Positions 1-10,793 of a DNA stretch of 64,000 nucleotides are shown here, one piece after another. The translations under genes and the position numbers were made by a program. The DNA is from Pinus tabuliformis (lineage: Eukaryota; Streptophyta; Pinopsida; Pinales; Pinaceae), in the NCBI GenBank assembly GCA_031772625.1, contig CM062818.1:1276816277-1276880276 (forward strand), read 5' to 3'. Under the pieces are notes generated by a model. That model did no database searches. It worked only from the letters and a program-made list of their open reading frames with translations, and was not told the origin of the DNA. How positions within the stretch are numbered: position 1 is the stretch's first letter; the number at the start of each line of letters is the position of its first letter.

Positions 1-657
1 CTGCAAAATTTATTACAATATAGTCAAAGCAACCAAAACTTTTCTTTCCAACAGAAAATTAATCCAAAGCATATAAATATATATGTTCATGCATAGATAC
101 TTATCTGTTTAACGACTCTCTCATAAATTCAAGAGGGCTGAGACCATTCCACCCAACCTTGAGAAGGGAAATTATGTCCACTTCTCCCCGTGAGCTTCCA
201 CTCTAGATAAATAGAAAACAATATTCTTCCTTAAAGTCAGGTAGTAGGCATGAATATTATATTACAATATAATACTTATTGATCTCTCTCTGTAACAGAG
301 TTATCCACTGGCTCTAGTCCAACTAGGACATCTCTCCTTGATAGTGCCCTATCAGTTGTACAGACTTTTCTTTCCTTCCATTCAGAACAACAAAAGAAGA
401 AAACTCTTCTTTCCAATGAGATTATCCTTTATCTCTAGGAAAGAGAGGTGTAACTATTTCTAAATACCTGGAGGTTGGAATTCATTTACTGGTCTACCAT
501 CTTGAAATATGAGATTTCATAATAATAAAATAACATTACTATGTATTAAATGTTAACAAAAGTTTCACTAGGCTTCCACAAGCCTTATTTACGATAGTCT
601 CAAATAATGCAAGTAATGTAAATGTCAGTAACTCAAATATCAGCCTGGGGTGTTACA
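1..657 (-). repeat. 3' LTR of the Tekay-like element (partial)
   Basis: The minus-strand LTR begins TGTAACACCCCAGG at 657, immediately after a polypurine tract. It continues leftward to the edge of the window. The far end and target-site duplication are not in view, so its full length is unknown. Confidence 0.7.
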
Positions 658-670
658 TCTTCCCCCCATT
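658..670 (-). other. Polypurine tract of the Tekay-like element
   Basis: The minus strand reads AATGGGGGGAAGA directly before the TGTAACA start of the 3' LTR. This is the expected site for plus-strand priming and fixes the LTR boundary at 657/658. Confidence 0.75.
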
Positions 671-689
671 TGGCGAAACACCATCCTCA

Positions 690-1246
690 GTGTTTATTAT
701 AGCCCATGGAACAAGTCAGGATAAGCCTGTCGCATTAGACTTTCATCTTCTCAGGTGGCTTCCTTTGGGATAAAGTGCCTCCATTGCACTTTAACCAAGA
801 TGATAGCTCACCTCCTCAAGATTTTTTCTCTACGGTCGAGAATATACAGAGGTTATACCAGAAACTCCCCATCCGGTTCGACCTGCCAGAGCATTATTAT
901 CATCAATAGTTAATCTATTCCTTAATTGATTATACACATTTTAGAATCTAGCTTATACTTGTACACCCTGTCAGCTAATAATGTGTCTGGAGTCATATAC
1001 ATACTTCTTTAACAGTGAAACATGAAATACATTATGAACCTTTATGTGGCTTGGAAGGGCAAGCTGATAAGCTACTGGCCCTATTATTTCCAAGACTTGG
1101 AAAGGTCCACAATAACGAGGTGCCAACTTAGCACAACTACCCCACTACAAGGTGGTCTTTCTTGGTTTTATCTAAACATAAACATGATCCCCTATCCAGA
1201 ATTATATATAAGTTCTCTTTTTATCTGCCTATGCCTTTTGTCTATC
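690..1246 (-). pseudogene. Broken integrase C-terminus with chromodomain-like tail
   Basis: Minus-strand translation near 700-850 gives VKVQW, then a short gap and a TWE-like/YPDLF-like ending, split over two frames. This is the pattern of the C-terminal chromodomain-like module of Tekay/Del elements, which is thought to guide integration to particular chromatin. No ORF of useful length survives, and stop codons are frequent. The assignment rests on position, between the integrase core and the polypurine tract, as much as on sequence. Confidence 0.5.
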
Positions 1247-2095
1247 CTAGGTCACCTTTAAGTTCCATTTAACTTTCTTCATCTCTTGCTCCATTTCTAC
1301 CAACATGTCAAGTCCTGAAATCGTCTTTTCTTCTAGGCTACAAGGGTTAGTGGGGGTTCTACACTTTCTTCCATACAACACCTCATATGGAATCATTTTT
1401 AATGATTCATGGTAGTTTTTATTATAAGAAAACTCAACCAAATGAAGATATTCTTCTCATTTGGTTGGCTACTACATTACATACATTCGTAACATATCTT
1501 CTAATACCTATTTTACCTGTTCAGTTTTCCCATCCGTCTGTGGGTGATAAGCAGTGCTAAATTGAATCTGGGTACCCAGCCTTGTAAAAAGAGCTTTCCA
1601 GAATGCATATGTGCACTTTACATCCCTGTCTGAAATTACTACCTTTGGCATGCCATGCAACCGAAATATTTCCTTCATAAAGATATTTGCGATTTCCACC
1701 ATTTTATAGGTGGATTTAACAGGGATAAAATGAGCAGTTTTACTTAACTTATCCACCACTACCATGATGGAATCATGTTGTTTTCATGGTTTGGGTAGTA
1801 AAATTATAAAATCCAATGTAATTACTTCCCATTTCCATTCAGGAATAGGAAGCAGTTGGAGTAAACCAGTGGGGTGCTGATGTTCAACCTTAACTTATTG
1901 ACACTCCAAACACTTGTCTAAATACACAATGATATATTTCCTCACACGAGGTAAAAAATACTCTCTCTTAATCGCAAATAATAATGTTTTATACCCAGGG
2001 TGGGCAACATAAGGACTGTGGTGAAATTCATCCAACAACATCTGTTTAATAACCACTTGATTAGGAACATAAACCCTTCCTTTGAAAGTTAACAA
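1247..2095 (-). pseudogene. Broken integrase, Ty3/gypsy type
   Basis: Three minus-strand fragments are in domain order. At 1895-2095 lies the H2C2 zinc-binding region, ending in CLECQ. At 1508-1765 lies the catalytic core, with FIPVKSTY, ISDRD and YHPQTDGKTEQ covering the second Asp and the Glu of the D,D-35-E triad. At 1247-1441 lies the EFSYN...YGRKCRTP segment. An intact integrase would join element cDNA into chromosomal DNA. Frameshifts and stops separate the fragments, so it is inactive. There is no doubt about the family. Confidence 0.85.
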
Positions 2096-2158
2096 ATTTC
2101 TATCATTTATACCATACTCGGATGGTTTTCTAGAAGCTTGTATCTATTTAGTTTGTTG

Positions 2159-2891
2159 TCATAAGAATTCATATTTGGGATCCTTAGGAGAAGCTTCTTT
2201 ATGATGTTTTTTCACATCAAATTCAATGCGATGGTACCAAATTTCATAAACACATTGCACTTTTCTACTTAAGGCATCAGCTACATGGTTTTTCTTCCCT
2301 TTAAGGTGTCTTATATCAAAGTAAAACTCACTTAGGAATGCAGTCCACCCCATTTGTCATGCATTTAAATTAGGTTGTTTGAAGAAAATGGTTAAGCTAC
2401 TATGGTCTGTCATTAGCATGAATTTATTCCCTAGTAAGAAATGGTGCCATACTTTTAAAGCATGCACCAATAAGTTCTCAATCATATGATGAATACACAT
2501 TCTCATGCTCCTTTATATTCGTTGATTCATAGGCTACTACTTTACCTTCCTACATCAAGACACCTACCCTTTCTTGGCAGGTGCTCGTACATACAATAAA
2601 CTCCTTTTCTGGATTAACAACTTTTAACACTAGGGTTGATGCTAATAAAAATTTCAATTCCTCAAAGCTGTGTTGACAATTAGTTTTCCACTTAAAAATT
2701 CTCCCTTTCTTTTGTAGAGATGTTATGGGGTAGGAAATTCTAGAAAACCCCTTAATAAAACAACAATTATAACCAACTAATCCCATAAAAAATGGAATAT
2801 CTACAACATTTTTAGGAACAAACCAGTTAAGGATAGTCCTGATATTTTCCCGGTCAATAACAATACCTTTAGAGGATATTACATGCCCCAA
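2159..2891 (-). pseudogene. Broken RNase H and RT connection region
   Basis: The minus-strand fragment at 2550-2891 starts with GHVISSKGI, the usual end of a Ty3 RT domain. It continues through the connection region into the start of RNase H. The fragment at 2159-2353 carries FDIRHLKGKKNHVADALSR, the conserved end of gypsy RNase H. The middle of RNase H (2354-2549) is disrupted by stops. RNase H normally removes RNA from RNA:DNA hybrids during reverse transcription. Confidence 0.8.
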
Positions 2892-3642
2892 ATATTGAAT
2901 ATGTTCCTTAAAAAATTCACATTTACTAAATTTGGCTTAGAGTTAATTTTCTCTTAAGGTTTGAAGAACTATCCTCAAATTCTCCTTATGCTCCTTTGCA
3001 TTTTCGAATAAATTAGAATATCATTAATGAAAATTAGAACAAACTTGTCTAAATAGGGGTGGAAAATCCTATTCATTAAACTCATGAAGGTTGCAGGAGC
3101 GTTTATAAGACCAAAATGAAACACAATAAATTCATAATGGCCATAGTGTGTTCTAAACATGGTTTTACAAACATCTTCATCCTTAATTGTAATTTGGTGA
3201 TACCTCGATCACAGTTTGATCTTAGAGAATACCATGGAACCTTTAACTTGGTCAAACAAGTCATCGATCCTTGGCAAAGGGTACTTTTTTTTTGGGTTAG
3301 CTTTTTTAACTGCCTATAATCAATACATAATATTAGTGTTCCATATTTCTTCTTTATGAACAACATCGACACCCCCCAAGGCAACACTCCTAGTCGGATA
3401 TACCCTTTGTCAAGTAGTTCCTGAAACTATATCTTGAGTTCAGTTAACTCAGGAATATTCATACAATATGGTTCTTTTGACACTAGGGCAACTCTGGGAA
3501 TAAGTTCTATGGTAAAGTCAATGCTTCTTTTCAGGGGCAATCCCGATATCTCTTCAGAAAACACATCTACAAACTCTTGAACGACGGGTATATTTTCTAA
3601 CGTTGTTAATTTATCTTTAGAGTTAGCATAACCCACTTGCAC
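2892..3642 (-). pseudogene. Broken reverse transcriptase
   Basis: Minus-strand fragments give the pre-RT linker (DVFSEEISGLP at 3427-3642), the fingers ([11 protein letters not shown] at about 3290-3350) and the palm ([11 protein letters not shown], then [10 protein letters not shown] at 2975-3160). The catalytic box expected as F/YxDD reads FIND here, so the first catalytic Asp of the pair is replaced by Asn. Together with the frameshifts this means the enzyme is dead. The same frame order as in other Ty3 elements supports the call. Confidence 0.85.
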
Positions 3643-3699
3643 TACATAAACTTGGAAACCTTTTCTGGGACTTTTTTAAAACTAATTAGCAGTGACGGA

Positions 3700-4245
3700 T
3701 CATAGCTTAACACTTCTTTTAATGCCCTGAATTTCTTGTATGTTTCCTTCATCTGTGAGGAAACTGATGATTTTGTCTTTACAATTTACTAGGGACCAAT
3801 GTCCCTCCAACAAGTCCATCCCAATGAACACATCATATGACCCTAGAGGTAATATATTTAAATTTACTTTAGTCTCTTGGCCTCCAATATCCACAGAACA
3901 ACCTTCCACTTTGGCTATCACCTTACATTTTTCTCATGTGGCTAGTTGCACTAGCCATGAATTTTTAAATTTAATACTTGATAGGTGACACAATTCAATT
4001 GTTTTTGAACTAACATAACTAAGAATTCCTCATGGGTCAATTAAAATAGACATAGACTGGTTAGCTATCTTACCTTCAAACTCCACCATGGCAGGTTGAT
4101 ACTCTACTTGGTGATCCTCCAAGGAAACATTGATCTTCGGTATGTTTCTAGCCACATCTCTAACCATAGAGGCTTCTTGAACACCTGTTGTGAGCCCGGT
4201 TCTAGTGCAGTGAGGACATTCTTGTAATAGTGGGGTTCCCCACAA
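3700..4245 (-). pseudogene. Broken retroviral-type aspartic protease
   Basis: The minus-strand ORF at 4030-4245 ends MSILIDP followed by a TGA stop, where a Ty3 protease has LIDxG. The downstream fragment at 3700-3921 contains GSYDVFIGMDLLEGHWSLVNC, matching the GMDWL region of gypsy proteases. The upstream part (CPHCTRTG) may be a remnant of the gag zinc knuckle. The protease normally matures the Gag-Pol polyprotein. The stop right at the active site shows this copy is inactive. Confidence 0.75.
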
Positions 4246-5400
4246 CCCTAATATTGTAGGGGAGGTTTCTGTGATTGCCCATGTTCTATTTTATTTGATG
4301 CCTCAACTGGTTTGGGTTCACTTGAAATTTTGTTTCACTGCTAACTCTTTCCCAGGGTTCCTCCCGTAGGTTTCCTGGGTACTGATTTTCCCCACCTGAT
4401 ATGGTATTCTTATTATTACTCAAATAACTCCTCTGCCCATTTTTACCCAACTAGCCTTTACTATTATCTCCTTTTTTCCACATCTACTAATAGAAAATAT
4501 GAGCCTTCCTTATGGTCTCATCCATTGTCTTGGGATTATCAAATTCTAGTTGTTCCTTCATGAAAGTTGACAAACTACTTACAAAGCACTGCACTTTTGC
4601 TTTTTCCTCTCATATGTAAGGAACATAACACAATAAAGAGGTAAACTTGGTTATAAATTCATCCATGGACTATTGTCCCAACTTTAGATCATGAAATTCC
4701 TTTGCCTTCTCATCATAAAATCTCTCAATCAGGTATTTGTCCTTAAAATATTTTTGGAAGGTATCCCAAGTCACCTCTTGTTCATCAATGTTGCGAACTG
4801 TTTTAATTTCTTCCCACCATAATGTGGCTTTACCCTGAAATTGATAGATTGCTAGTCAGGCTTTTAAATTATCGTCATATTCATAAATCTAGAAGTACTT
4901 ATTCAAATTAATCAACCAGGCTTCTATAGCCTCTTCCGCTTCTCCATCGAACAAAGGGGGCTTTATTTTCTTGAATTACCCTTGTAATGCAATCTTTGGC
5001 CACTTGGCCCCCTTACCACCAGAAGTATTTATCGACTCTTCCTCGTTATCCATTCGATCTCCCCCACCTTTTGGATGATCTCATTGCTATTGCCTTGTCT
5101 CTTCCCTATTCCCATTATCTAGACTAGGATCTAGATTCCTCGGGTTTTGTCTAACCAAGAGACTTTTCATGTTTCTCTCCTGCTCAAACCTTATTGTCTC
5201 ATTATCGACTCTTACATTCATCATTTCCACTCATAATTGCTGAACAGTTTCCAACAACATAGCATTCACATTTGTAGTTCCTTCTCCTAAGCAGACCCAC
5301 ATCTCTGGGTAAGATCCGGCTCCTGTTGAAGGTCCACTGGTGGGGTGGTTTCTTTTCCCCTCCTCATATTATTCCAACTACCTCTATTTCTCTATGTGCA
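4246..5400 (-). pseudogene. Broken gag (Retrotrans_gag type)
   Basis: No long ORF remains. By eye, the minus strand at 4680-4860 reads ATLWWEEIKTVRN, then FQKYFKDKYL and AKEFHDLK. This is the ATxWW...F...F..KY pattern of plant Ty3 capsid domains. Further minus-strand Gag-like text, with stops, runs to about 5400. Gag would form the cytoplasmic particle. It lies between the primer site and the protease as expected. Confidence 0.75.
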
Positions 5401-5461
5401 TTATAAACACTTTGTTTAATCACACTTTTTCCTTCAAAAGGCCACAGTATTGGAACCCGTG

Positions 5462-5473
5462 GCTCTGATACCA
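5462..5473 (-). other. Primer-binding site (initiator tRNA-Met)
   Basis: The minus strand reads TGGTATCAGAGC, complementary to the 3' end of plant initiator tRNA-Met. It lies 2 nt from a GTACA that probably ends the 5' LTR. It orients the element and marks the start of its internal region. Confidence 0.85.
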
Positions 5474-5475
5474 CT

Positions 5476-5640
5476 TGTACCATGCGAAGCACACATTCAT
5501 TATACATAAAACAATTATTGTCACCTACACTTTACAAACGATATATATATCTGACTAACCATGCATTAAATATGGAATCTTTTAAGTTTTAATAGAAATA
5601 TTAGTATATAAAAATGTTTTTAACTTAAGCCATAATCAAA
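5476..5640 (-). repeat. 5' LTR remnant of the Tekay-like element
   Basis: This sequence is immediately upstream (minus strand) of the primer site, so it should be the end of the 5' LTR. It cannot be aligned to the visible 3' LTR, because the matching part of that LTR lies outside the window. The right boundary at about 5640 is a guess. Confidence 0.4.
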
Positions 5641-6347
5641 CTTATCAGTGCCTTAACCAAGTATGCTAGAAGAGGACACCAGAATATTCTTGAAAAGGTT
5701 GCAACTGACAGTTGTCAGTCGAGGTAACGGGCATTTGGAGCATTTTGCACTGTACCTCATTAGATATCTCATCCGACAGTCCTCAATTCATGGTGATAAG
5801 TTAGGGTAACCAAACCTTGCTCCCTCCTCTTCTTAGTGCACTCATTTTCTTGACACAGTCACCTAGCTGAGCTCTGTAATTTTGCATTGAACTGATTCCA
5901 TTTAATCATTTTGGTAATCTCCATGCTATAAAGGTGAGCTGTGATGTTTGGTTTTATTGTTTTACATAACTTGCACAATCGGTTAGGGTTTTATCAACAC
6001 TCTTGTTAACACTCCCAACCACCAGTTCTTTCACAAGCTCATTTCGTTTGAATGTACCTTCTGGTTATTTCTAATTTGATGGCAGCGGTAATAGTTTGGA
6101 CATGTGTTCCCCTTCCATCACGAATGGAGCTTCAGGTAACCTTGTTTGTATGAAAAATAACCTTTCTATGGAATGTCGTTGTGCTTCACTGCAATATTTG
6201 TGTTATTAAGTATCAATTACTTTCAATTTTTCACGGTTAGGTGCTAGGCTTCTGGGGAAATATTTTTCCCAATAAACAGGTGAGAGTTGTTGGGCTTCAT
6301 TCTTCTGTGTTGAAAAGTGTAACTAGGTTCAGTCTTCATAATGACAT
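5641..6347. other. Intervening sequence, no recognised gene
   Basis: No ORF, RNA gene or known repeat end was recognised. It separates the Tekay-like element from the next LTR element and may contain unrecognised LTR sequence of the former. Confidence 0.4.
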
Positions 6348-6875
6348 TGATCTAGGTGGATGTGGGTGGCCACTTGTCTATTCCACTTGGAGCCCCTGAA
6401 CTTCTGGAGCCATTTTGAGGCCCAAAACAACGTTTTTCTGGGAAAGTCAGGACCATTATGGCTTGTAATATAATGTTGGCCACTCGGAAGTTGTAATCCT
6501 TGGATAGACCTTTCTAATGAGGTATTGTGCTCATCAAACGGAGATCATACACCAAAGTTACAACCCAGGGAATTTGATGTACCAATTTACCCAAAGAGGG
6601 CCCATAGTTTTGGCGCTTCATCTCCTAGGGTTAGGGTTTTGGATGTTTAGGGTTTTCCCTTGTTCCTCAATAATAAATAGGCCTTTGAGCCTCATTGTTA
6701 CATAGTTCAGAGGCATGTAGTTGTCGAATCTCTTCTAGGAGATAAGCTAGTCTTATTTCCATTCTATTTGTAAGCATATTTCAGTATTTGATATTAATGA
6801 AATGAAGTGTTATTTCTACGGCATCTCTGTATTTATGGTTATATTTGTAATTTGTTTCACTCCTATTTAAATTCA
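6348..6875 (+). repeat. 5' LTR (528 bp) of the deleted Ty3 element
   Basis: It begins TGATCTAGG and ends AAATTCA, and aligns along its length with 9126-9739. The 3' copy has about 85 extra bases after the first 55, or this copy has lost them. Substitutions are frequent, so the insertion is old. Confidence 0.85.
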
Positions 6876-6881
6876 GATCAA

Positions 6882-6893
6882 TGGTATCAGTGG
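6882..6893 (+). other. Degenerate primer-binding site (tRNA-Met type)
   Basis: The sequence is TGGTATCAGTGG, nearly identical to TGGTATCAGAGC and six bases past the end of the 5' LTR. It supports the LTR boundary and the plus orientation. Confidence 0.7.
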
Positions 6894-7093
6894 GGTTTGC
6901 TCTCTCTTTGTTTCTTTGTGTGTCCCCAAGGAGGTTGGGATATAAGGAGTTAGGGCTTGAACTGGTTGAACCTTTGCAAGACCAGCCTCTCAAATCTTAA
7001 CGACCTCCCATGGTAAAAGGAAAGAAAGACAAGGGGGAATGAGATCCTTTCAAAATATTTCTTGAAGAAGCCCTCGAGTGACAGAGGAATGCG

Positions 7094-7922
7094 ATGATGG
7101 ACAACTTCTCCCAGATCCTTCAATGGTTTCCCATCGGCGGTGCATCCACATCTAACAGCCACTCTGGATACACCACTCCTTTTAAGGTACAAGTAAACTA
7201 TGAAATTCCCATATTTGAGGGCCAAATAGATGCAGTTGTCATAAATAAATGGTTAAATCTGTTAGAAGGATATTTTTTTGTTAATGATTTTTCAAGCAGG
7301 GAAAAGATCACTTTTCTCTTCTCAAAGCTTACCCTCACATCAAGGACTGGTGGGAAACCTACTGTGAGAAAAAGGATGAATGTATGCCCTCACTTTTTTC
7401 AGTTGCACCCACTTGGAATTCATTTCGGGATGCCATCAAGGAGTAGTATTACCCCATCGGGAGCTATGAGGATAAATACATAAAGTGGACCACATTGTAG
7501 CAGGGAAGGGACCAAGAGATTCTGGAGTTTACCAATGTTTTTCATACCTTTGCACGAAGTTGGGTATCAAGGATTCTGAAAAACACTTGGTACTCAAGTA
7601 TCGCGACTACCTGCACAGGTACATCTAGGATGAGATGGAGTTCTTTGACATCTCGCCGCTTGGCACAATGTATCGATATGCTGTCAAGATTGAGCAAAAG
7701 CTTAACCATAAAAAGCGAGACTTTGGATCTACGAATCTGAAGCAAGGGAAAGGTGCCCCCAAACCACAGAACAAAGGACAAAGCCAAGGTGGGTTGGCCC
7801 AAGAAAACCCATCAAAGCTACAAGGAAAGTACAACACCATGAAGTCAAATAAGGACACAGGAAAGTGGTGTGAGTTCCACAAGAGCCCCACTCTTAACAC
7901 AAGTGAGTGTCGGGGCAAGTAG
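7094..7922 (+). pseudogene. Broken gag of the deleted Ty3 element
   Basis: The ORF at 7094-7483 includes VNYEIPIFEGQIDAVVINKWL and VNDFSSREKI, which is the start of a plant Ty3 Gag capsid. A second ORF, 7635-7922, begins MEFFDISPLGTMYRYAVKIEQKL and ends in a basic, Gln-rich tail with KWCEFHKSPTLNTSEC, a Cys/His cluster in the zinc-knuckle position. The two parts are separated by frameshifts. Gag would build the virus-like particle. This copy is broken. Confidence 0.8.
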
Positions 7923-8039
7923 TCACTGGTGGCCGAGTTGAAGGCTTCAAAATCAGATGCATGTTCTTACTTTGAGTCAGAATCCAACAAGAGGAATGAC
8001 AAAGGAAAGTAAATTATTGATGCGGATCCCAGCGCCACT

Positions 8040-8620
8040 ATTGTCACCACCAAGATCCAGAAAAATGAGGTCGAAGTTCTAGAGGAGGGGGAGTGTCTCT
8101 TCCACTCATACATGTGGGTGAAGGGTTCACCACTGCAATTCATTGTCGACAGTGGGAGCCAAAAGAACCTCATTTCAGTAGAGGTTGTGAAGTGGTTGGG
8201 CCTACCAACTACTCCAGACCCGTAGCTGTACAATATCGGGTCGCTTCACCAAGGATGTGATCTCTGAGTTAGCCAACAGTGATGCCTTCCCTACAACATC
8301 AAGCCCTTCACAGATGAGGTATTGTGTAATGCTGCTCCTCTTGACATTTGTGATGCATTATTAGGACAACCATACTTGTGGAAGTGACATGTTTTATATG
8401 AGTTTAGACCATGCTCTATTATTATTTCTTTGGGTAATGCGTTATACAGGATACTAGAGGTAGCCCCACCTACCACCACCTCTTTGATCTTTGCAAAGCA
8501 GTGCAATAAGACCATCTCCCAGACTAGGAAAGTTATTTTCTTTCAGGTTCACTCTCAATGTAAGGGGAAGATTGTAGACACATCCATGGCCCCCAAGAAG
8601 GGTTACCCCACGAAATAAAA
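8040..8620 (+). pseudogene. Broken aspartic protease of the deleted Ty3 element
   Basis: Near 8143-8220 the plus strand encodes FIVDSGSQKNLISVEVV, with the DSGS active site of a retroviral-type protease. An in-frame stop follows after PTTPDP. Downstream fragments (ICDALLGQPYLWK at about 8350-8390) match the ALLGxPWL-like end of these proteases. The catalytic Asp survives, but the reading frame does not. Confidence 0.75.
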
Positions 8621-9117
8621 TCATGTGGATATGATCATGAAAGAATACAGGGATCTCTTCTCCTCACCCACAGGGGTATCGTTGCACTATTAGGTCAAGA
8701 ATTCGTTCGATCTGAATCCTGGAGCACCTCTACCTAATGGGCCGATATATCGTTGCTCCATTATGGAAAATGCCAAGTACAAGCAATGACATGATCAACA
8801 TCAGGTGCCACACAAGTTTCAAGTGGGTGATAAAGTTTGGTTGCATTTGTAGAAAGAACGCCTTACCAAAGCCAATCGGAAGCTCAGACCACTCTGATAT
8901 GGTCATTACACCATTACCAAGACTATGGGAGACAATTATTTGGAGCACAACATTCCCAAATTCATTGGCTTGCACCCAGTGTTCAATGTGGACTGCCTTC
9001 GACCATACTTCCCACCATTACTGGACACATCAGACATTGCAGAACAACTCACATCAGCAGAAGTTTCCCCATCTCATGGAGGCACTCAATGCAATGGGGA
9101 CCATTGCTTCCTAAGGG
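8621..9117 (+). pseudogene. Fused remnant: RT N-terminus joined to integrase C-terminus
   Basis: At 8628-8762 the text is MIMKEYRDLFSS...LNPGAPLPNGPIYR, the segment just before the RT fingers. From about 8770 it becomes KYKQ...HKFQVGDKVWLHL, then LRPL, GLHPVFNVD and LRPYFPPLLDTSD, which are integrase C-terminal motifs. RT, RNase H and the integrase core are absent. The last part (QKFPHLMEALNAMGTIAS) is in a different frame. The junction near 8762-8775 marks a clean internal deletion. Confidence 0.8.
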
Positions 9118-9125
9118 GCGAGGAT

Positions 9126-9739
9126 TGATCTAGGTGGATGTGGGTGGCCACCTATCTATTCCACTTGGACCCCCACCACTGTCTCTTTCAGTTTTTTAGT
9201 TTCCTTAATTATAACACAATTTACTATTTTTGGCATTTTTTGGGGTCTTGAACTTCCGGAGCCATTTTAAGGCCCTAAATGACGTTTTTGGGAAAACCAG
9301 GGCCAACATATGTGACAGACCATATTGGCTACTCGAAATTTGTAGTCCTCGGATATATATTTCTAACGAGGTATTGTGCGCGTCAAATGATGATCGTATG
9401 CTAAAGTTATGACCCCGGGAAGTTGATGTACCAATTTACCCAAAGGAGGCCCATAGTTTTGGTGCTTCATCTCCTAGGTTTAGGGCTTTCGATGTTTAGG
9501 GTTTTCCCTTGTTCCTTAATAATAAATTGGCCTTCAAGCATCATGGTAACATAATTCAGAGGCTTGCAACCACCACATCTCTTCTCAGAGATAAGCTACC
9601 ATCGTCTGAGCTAGTCTTTTTTCCATTCTGTTTGTAAGCATATTTCAATATTTCATATTAATGAAATGAAGTGTTATTTCTGCTGCATCTTTGTATTTAT
9701 GGTTATATTTGTAATTTGTTGCATTCTAGTTTAAATTCA
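9126..9739 (+). repeat. 3' LTR (614 bp) of the deleted Ty3 element
   Basis: It starts TGATCTAGG right after the purine-rich AAGGGGCGAGGAT (about 9113-9125), a typical polypurine tract, and ends AAATTCA like its 5' partner. Confidence 0.85.
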
Positions 9740-10657
9740 GATAAGAGAGGGTGGAGTGAAGAAATAAGTCTAGTTTTTTTAAATAGACATAAATATATTT
9801 GAACGTGCCTTCTAATACACTTTGAATTTGAAATTTTTTCTATGTACACATGACGTTTTTGTTTCGATTTGTAAAATTAAGTCTCTTATGCAAAAATCAA
9901 GCCAAAATGAATGTTAAACAGGTCTAATATAAATAAATGATGGAATTAGGTGATGTATGTGTGCGATTTGAATATAAATGTTTTATAATTCATTTCTTTA
10001 TCTTAATAAGTTGGAAATGTAAAACAATTCAATTGACATTGTAAAAGATTTTTTTTAACTTATCCTGTATAACAACAAATTATATTCCAACAAATATCAC
10101 ACATAGAAAATAAAGCTAAGCTTATTGAGGAAAGAAATATTGACAAAATTCATTTTTTCAAAATTTTAATAACTTTTCTCTCTATTTCCTAAAATTAGAT
10201 GATGGGGTCACCATATACAATCTAAAATGCACAAGTTTGTTTAAAGTTACTATTTGATGTGGGATAATGATGTTGCATTGAGATGTAAGAAATATTTAGA
10301 CATGTTTGGTGCATGGGAGAATGTGGAAAAATAAAAGAAAAATTATAAAACTAACAAGAATAGCATACCATGGGAAAAGGAAAATACAATTTGATAGGTT
10401 ACAAGATAGTTCTCGAAAGGAAGGGTTTAAAAGAGATCTCTATAACTACATGGATTAAGAACTTCAATTATCATACCATTAAGAACTTCATGTAGGGTAG
10501 TGTTGGATGAACATGTGTAGTTGGAGGGGCTAGAGCTATTAAGTATATGAGCTTTTAGAATTTCTTGCTTCAAATTTTGTTGACCTATTGGTGAGGTCTT
10601 GTTCTGTGCATCCTTATTTTGTTTAGTAAGGAAATAGTTACCATCATGGAATATAAC
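9740..10657. other. AT-rich sequence, no recognised gene
   Basis: No coding, RNA or repeat signal was recognised. Only homopolymer runs and scattered short ORFs are present. Confidence 0.4.
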
Positions 10658-10673
10658 TTGGTGTAATTTATAA

Positions 10674-10777
10674 GCTCATAGGGGGTAGCTCAATTGGTGA
10701 TCGTTGTGTTATGAAGTATTATGTAAACCATGAGATTCAAGGTTCAAATCCCCCATGGGTCAAGCTAACAAAAAAAA
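10674..10777 (+). mobile_element. Short tRNA-derived SINE-like insertion (about 104 bp)
   Basis: The core GGGGGTAGCTCAATTGGT...GGTTCAAATCCCCC has tRNA spacing (about 74 nt). TAGCTCAATTGGT resembles an A box and GGTTCAAATCC a B box of RNA polymerase III. It ends in a short A-run. It is bounded by TTGGTGTAATTTATAA (10658-10673) and TTGGTGTAAATTATAA (10778-10793), a 16-bp duplication with one mismatch. This is the mark of LINE-mediated retroposition. The T stem does not pair properly, so it is not a working tRNA gene. Confidence 0.7.
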
Positions 10778-10793
10778 TTGGTGTAAATTATAA

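Larger units (their letters stand above)
1..5640 (-). mobile_element. Decayed Ty3/gypsy LTR retrotransposon (Tekay/Del-like), cut by the window start
   Basis: Read on the minus strand, the order is LTR remnant, tRNA-Met primer site, gag, protease, reverse transcriptase, RNase H, integrase, chromodomain-like tail, polypurine tract, 3' LTR. This is the Ty3/gypsy gene order. Integrase phrases such as YGRKCRTP and an LTR beginning TGTAACACCCC are typical of plant Tekay/Del chromoviruses, though that placement is from memory. Stops and frameshifts break every domain, so it cannot encode a working polyprotein. The left LTR runs off the window. The right LTR is a short remnant ending near 5640, and no CCTGGGGTGTTACA end was found between 5480 and 6350. 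Confidence 0.85.
6348..9739 (+). mobile_element. Internally deleted Ty3/gypsy LTR retrotransposon
   Basis: Paired LTRs (6348-6875 and 9126-9739) begin TGATCTAGGTGGATGTGGGTGGCC and share blocks throughout. They enclose only 2.25 kb. The internal part has a primer site, gag fragments, a protease and the first residues of RT, then jumps to the integrase C-terminus. About 2.3-2.5 kb of pol, judged from normal elements, is missing. The flanks GACAT and GATAA are only weakly alike, so any target duplication has decayed. It would depend on another element for movement. Confidence 0.85.

Noticed and set aside
10681..10754. Functional tRNA gene
   Set aside because: A- and B-box-like words and length fit, but the T stem and acceptor stem do not pair and it sits inside a target-site duplication with an A-tail.
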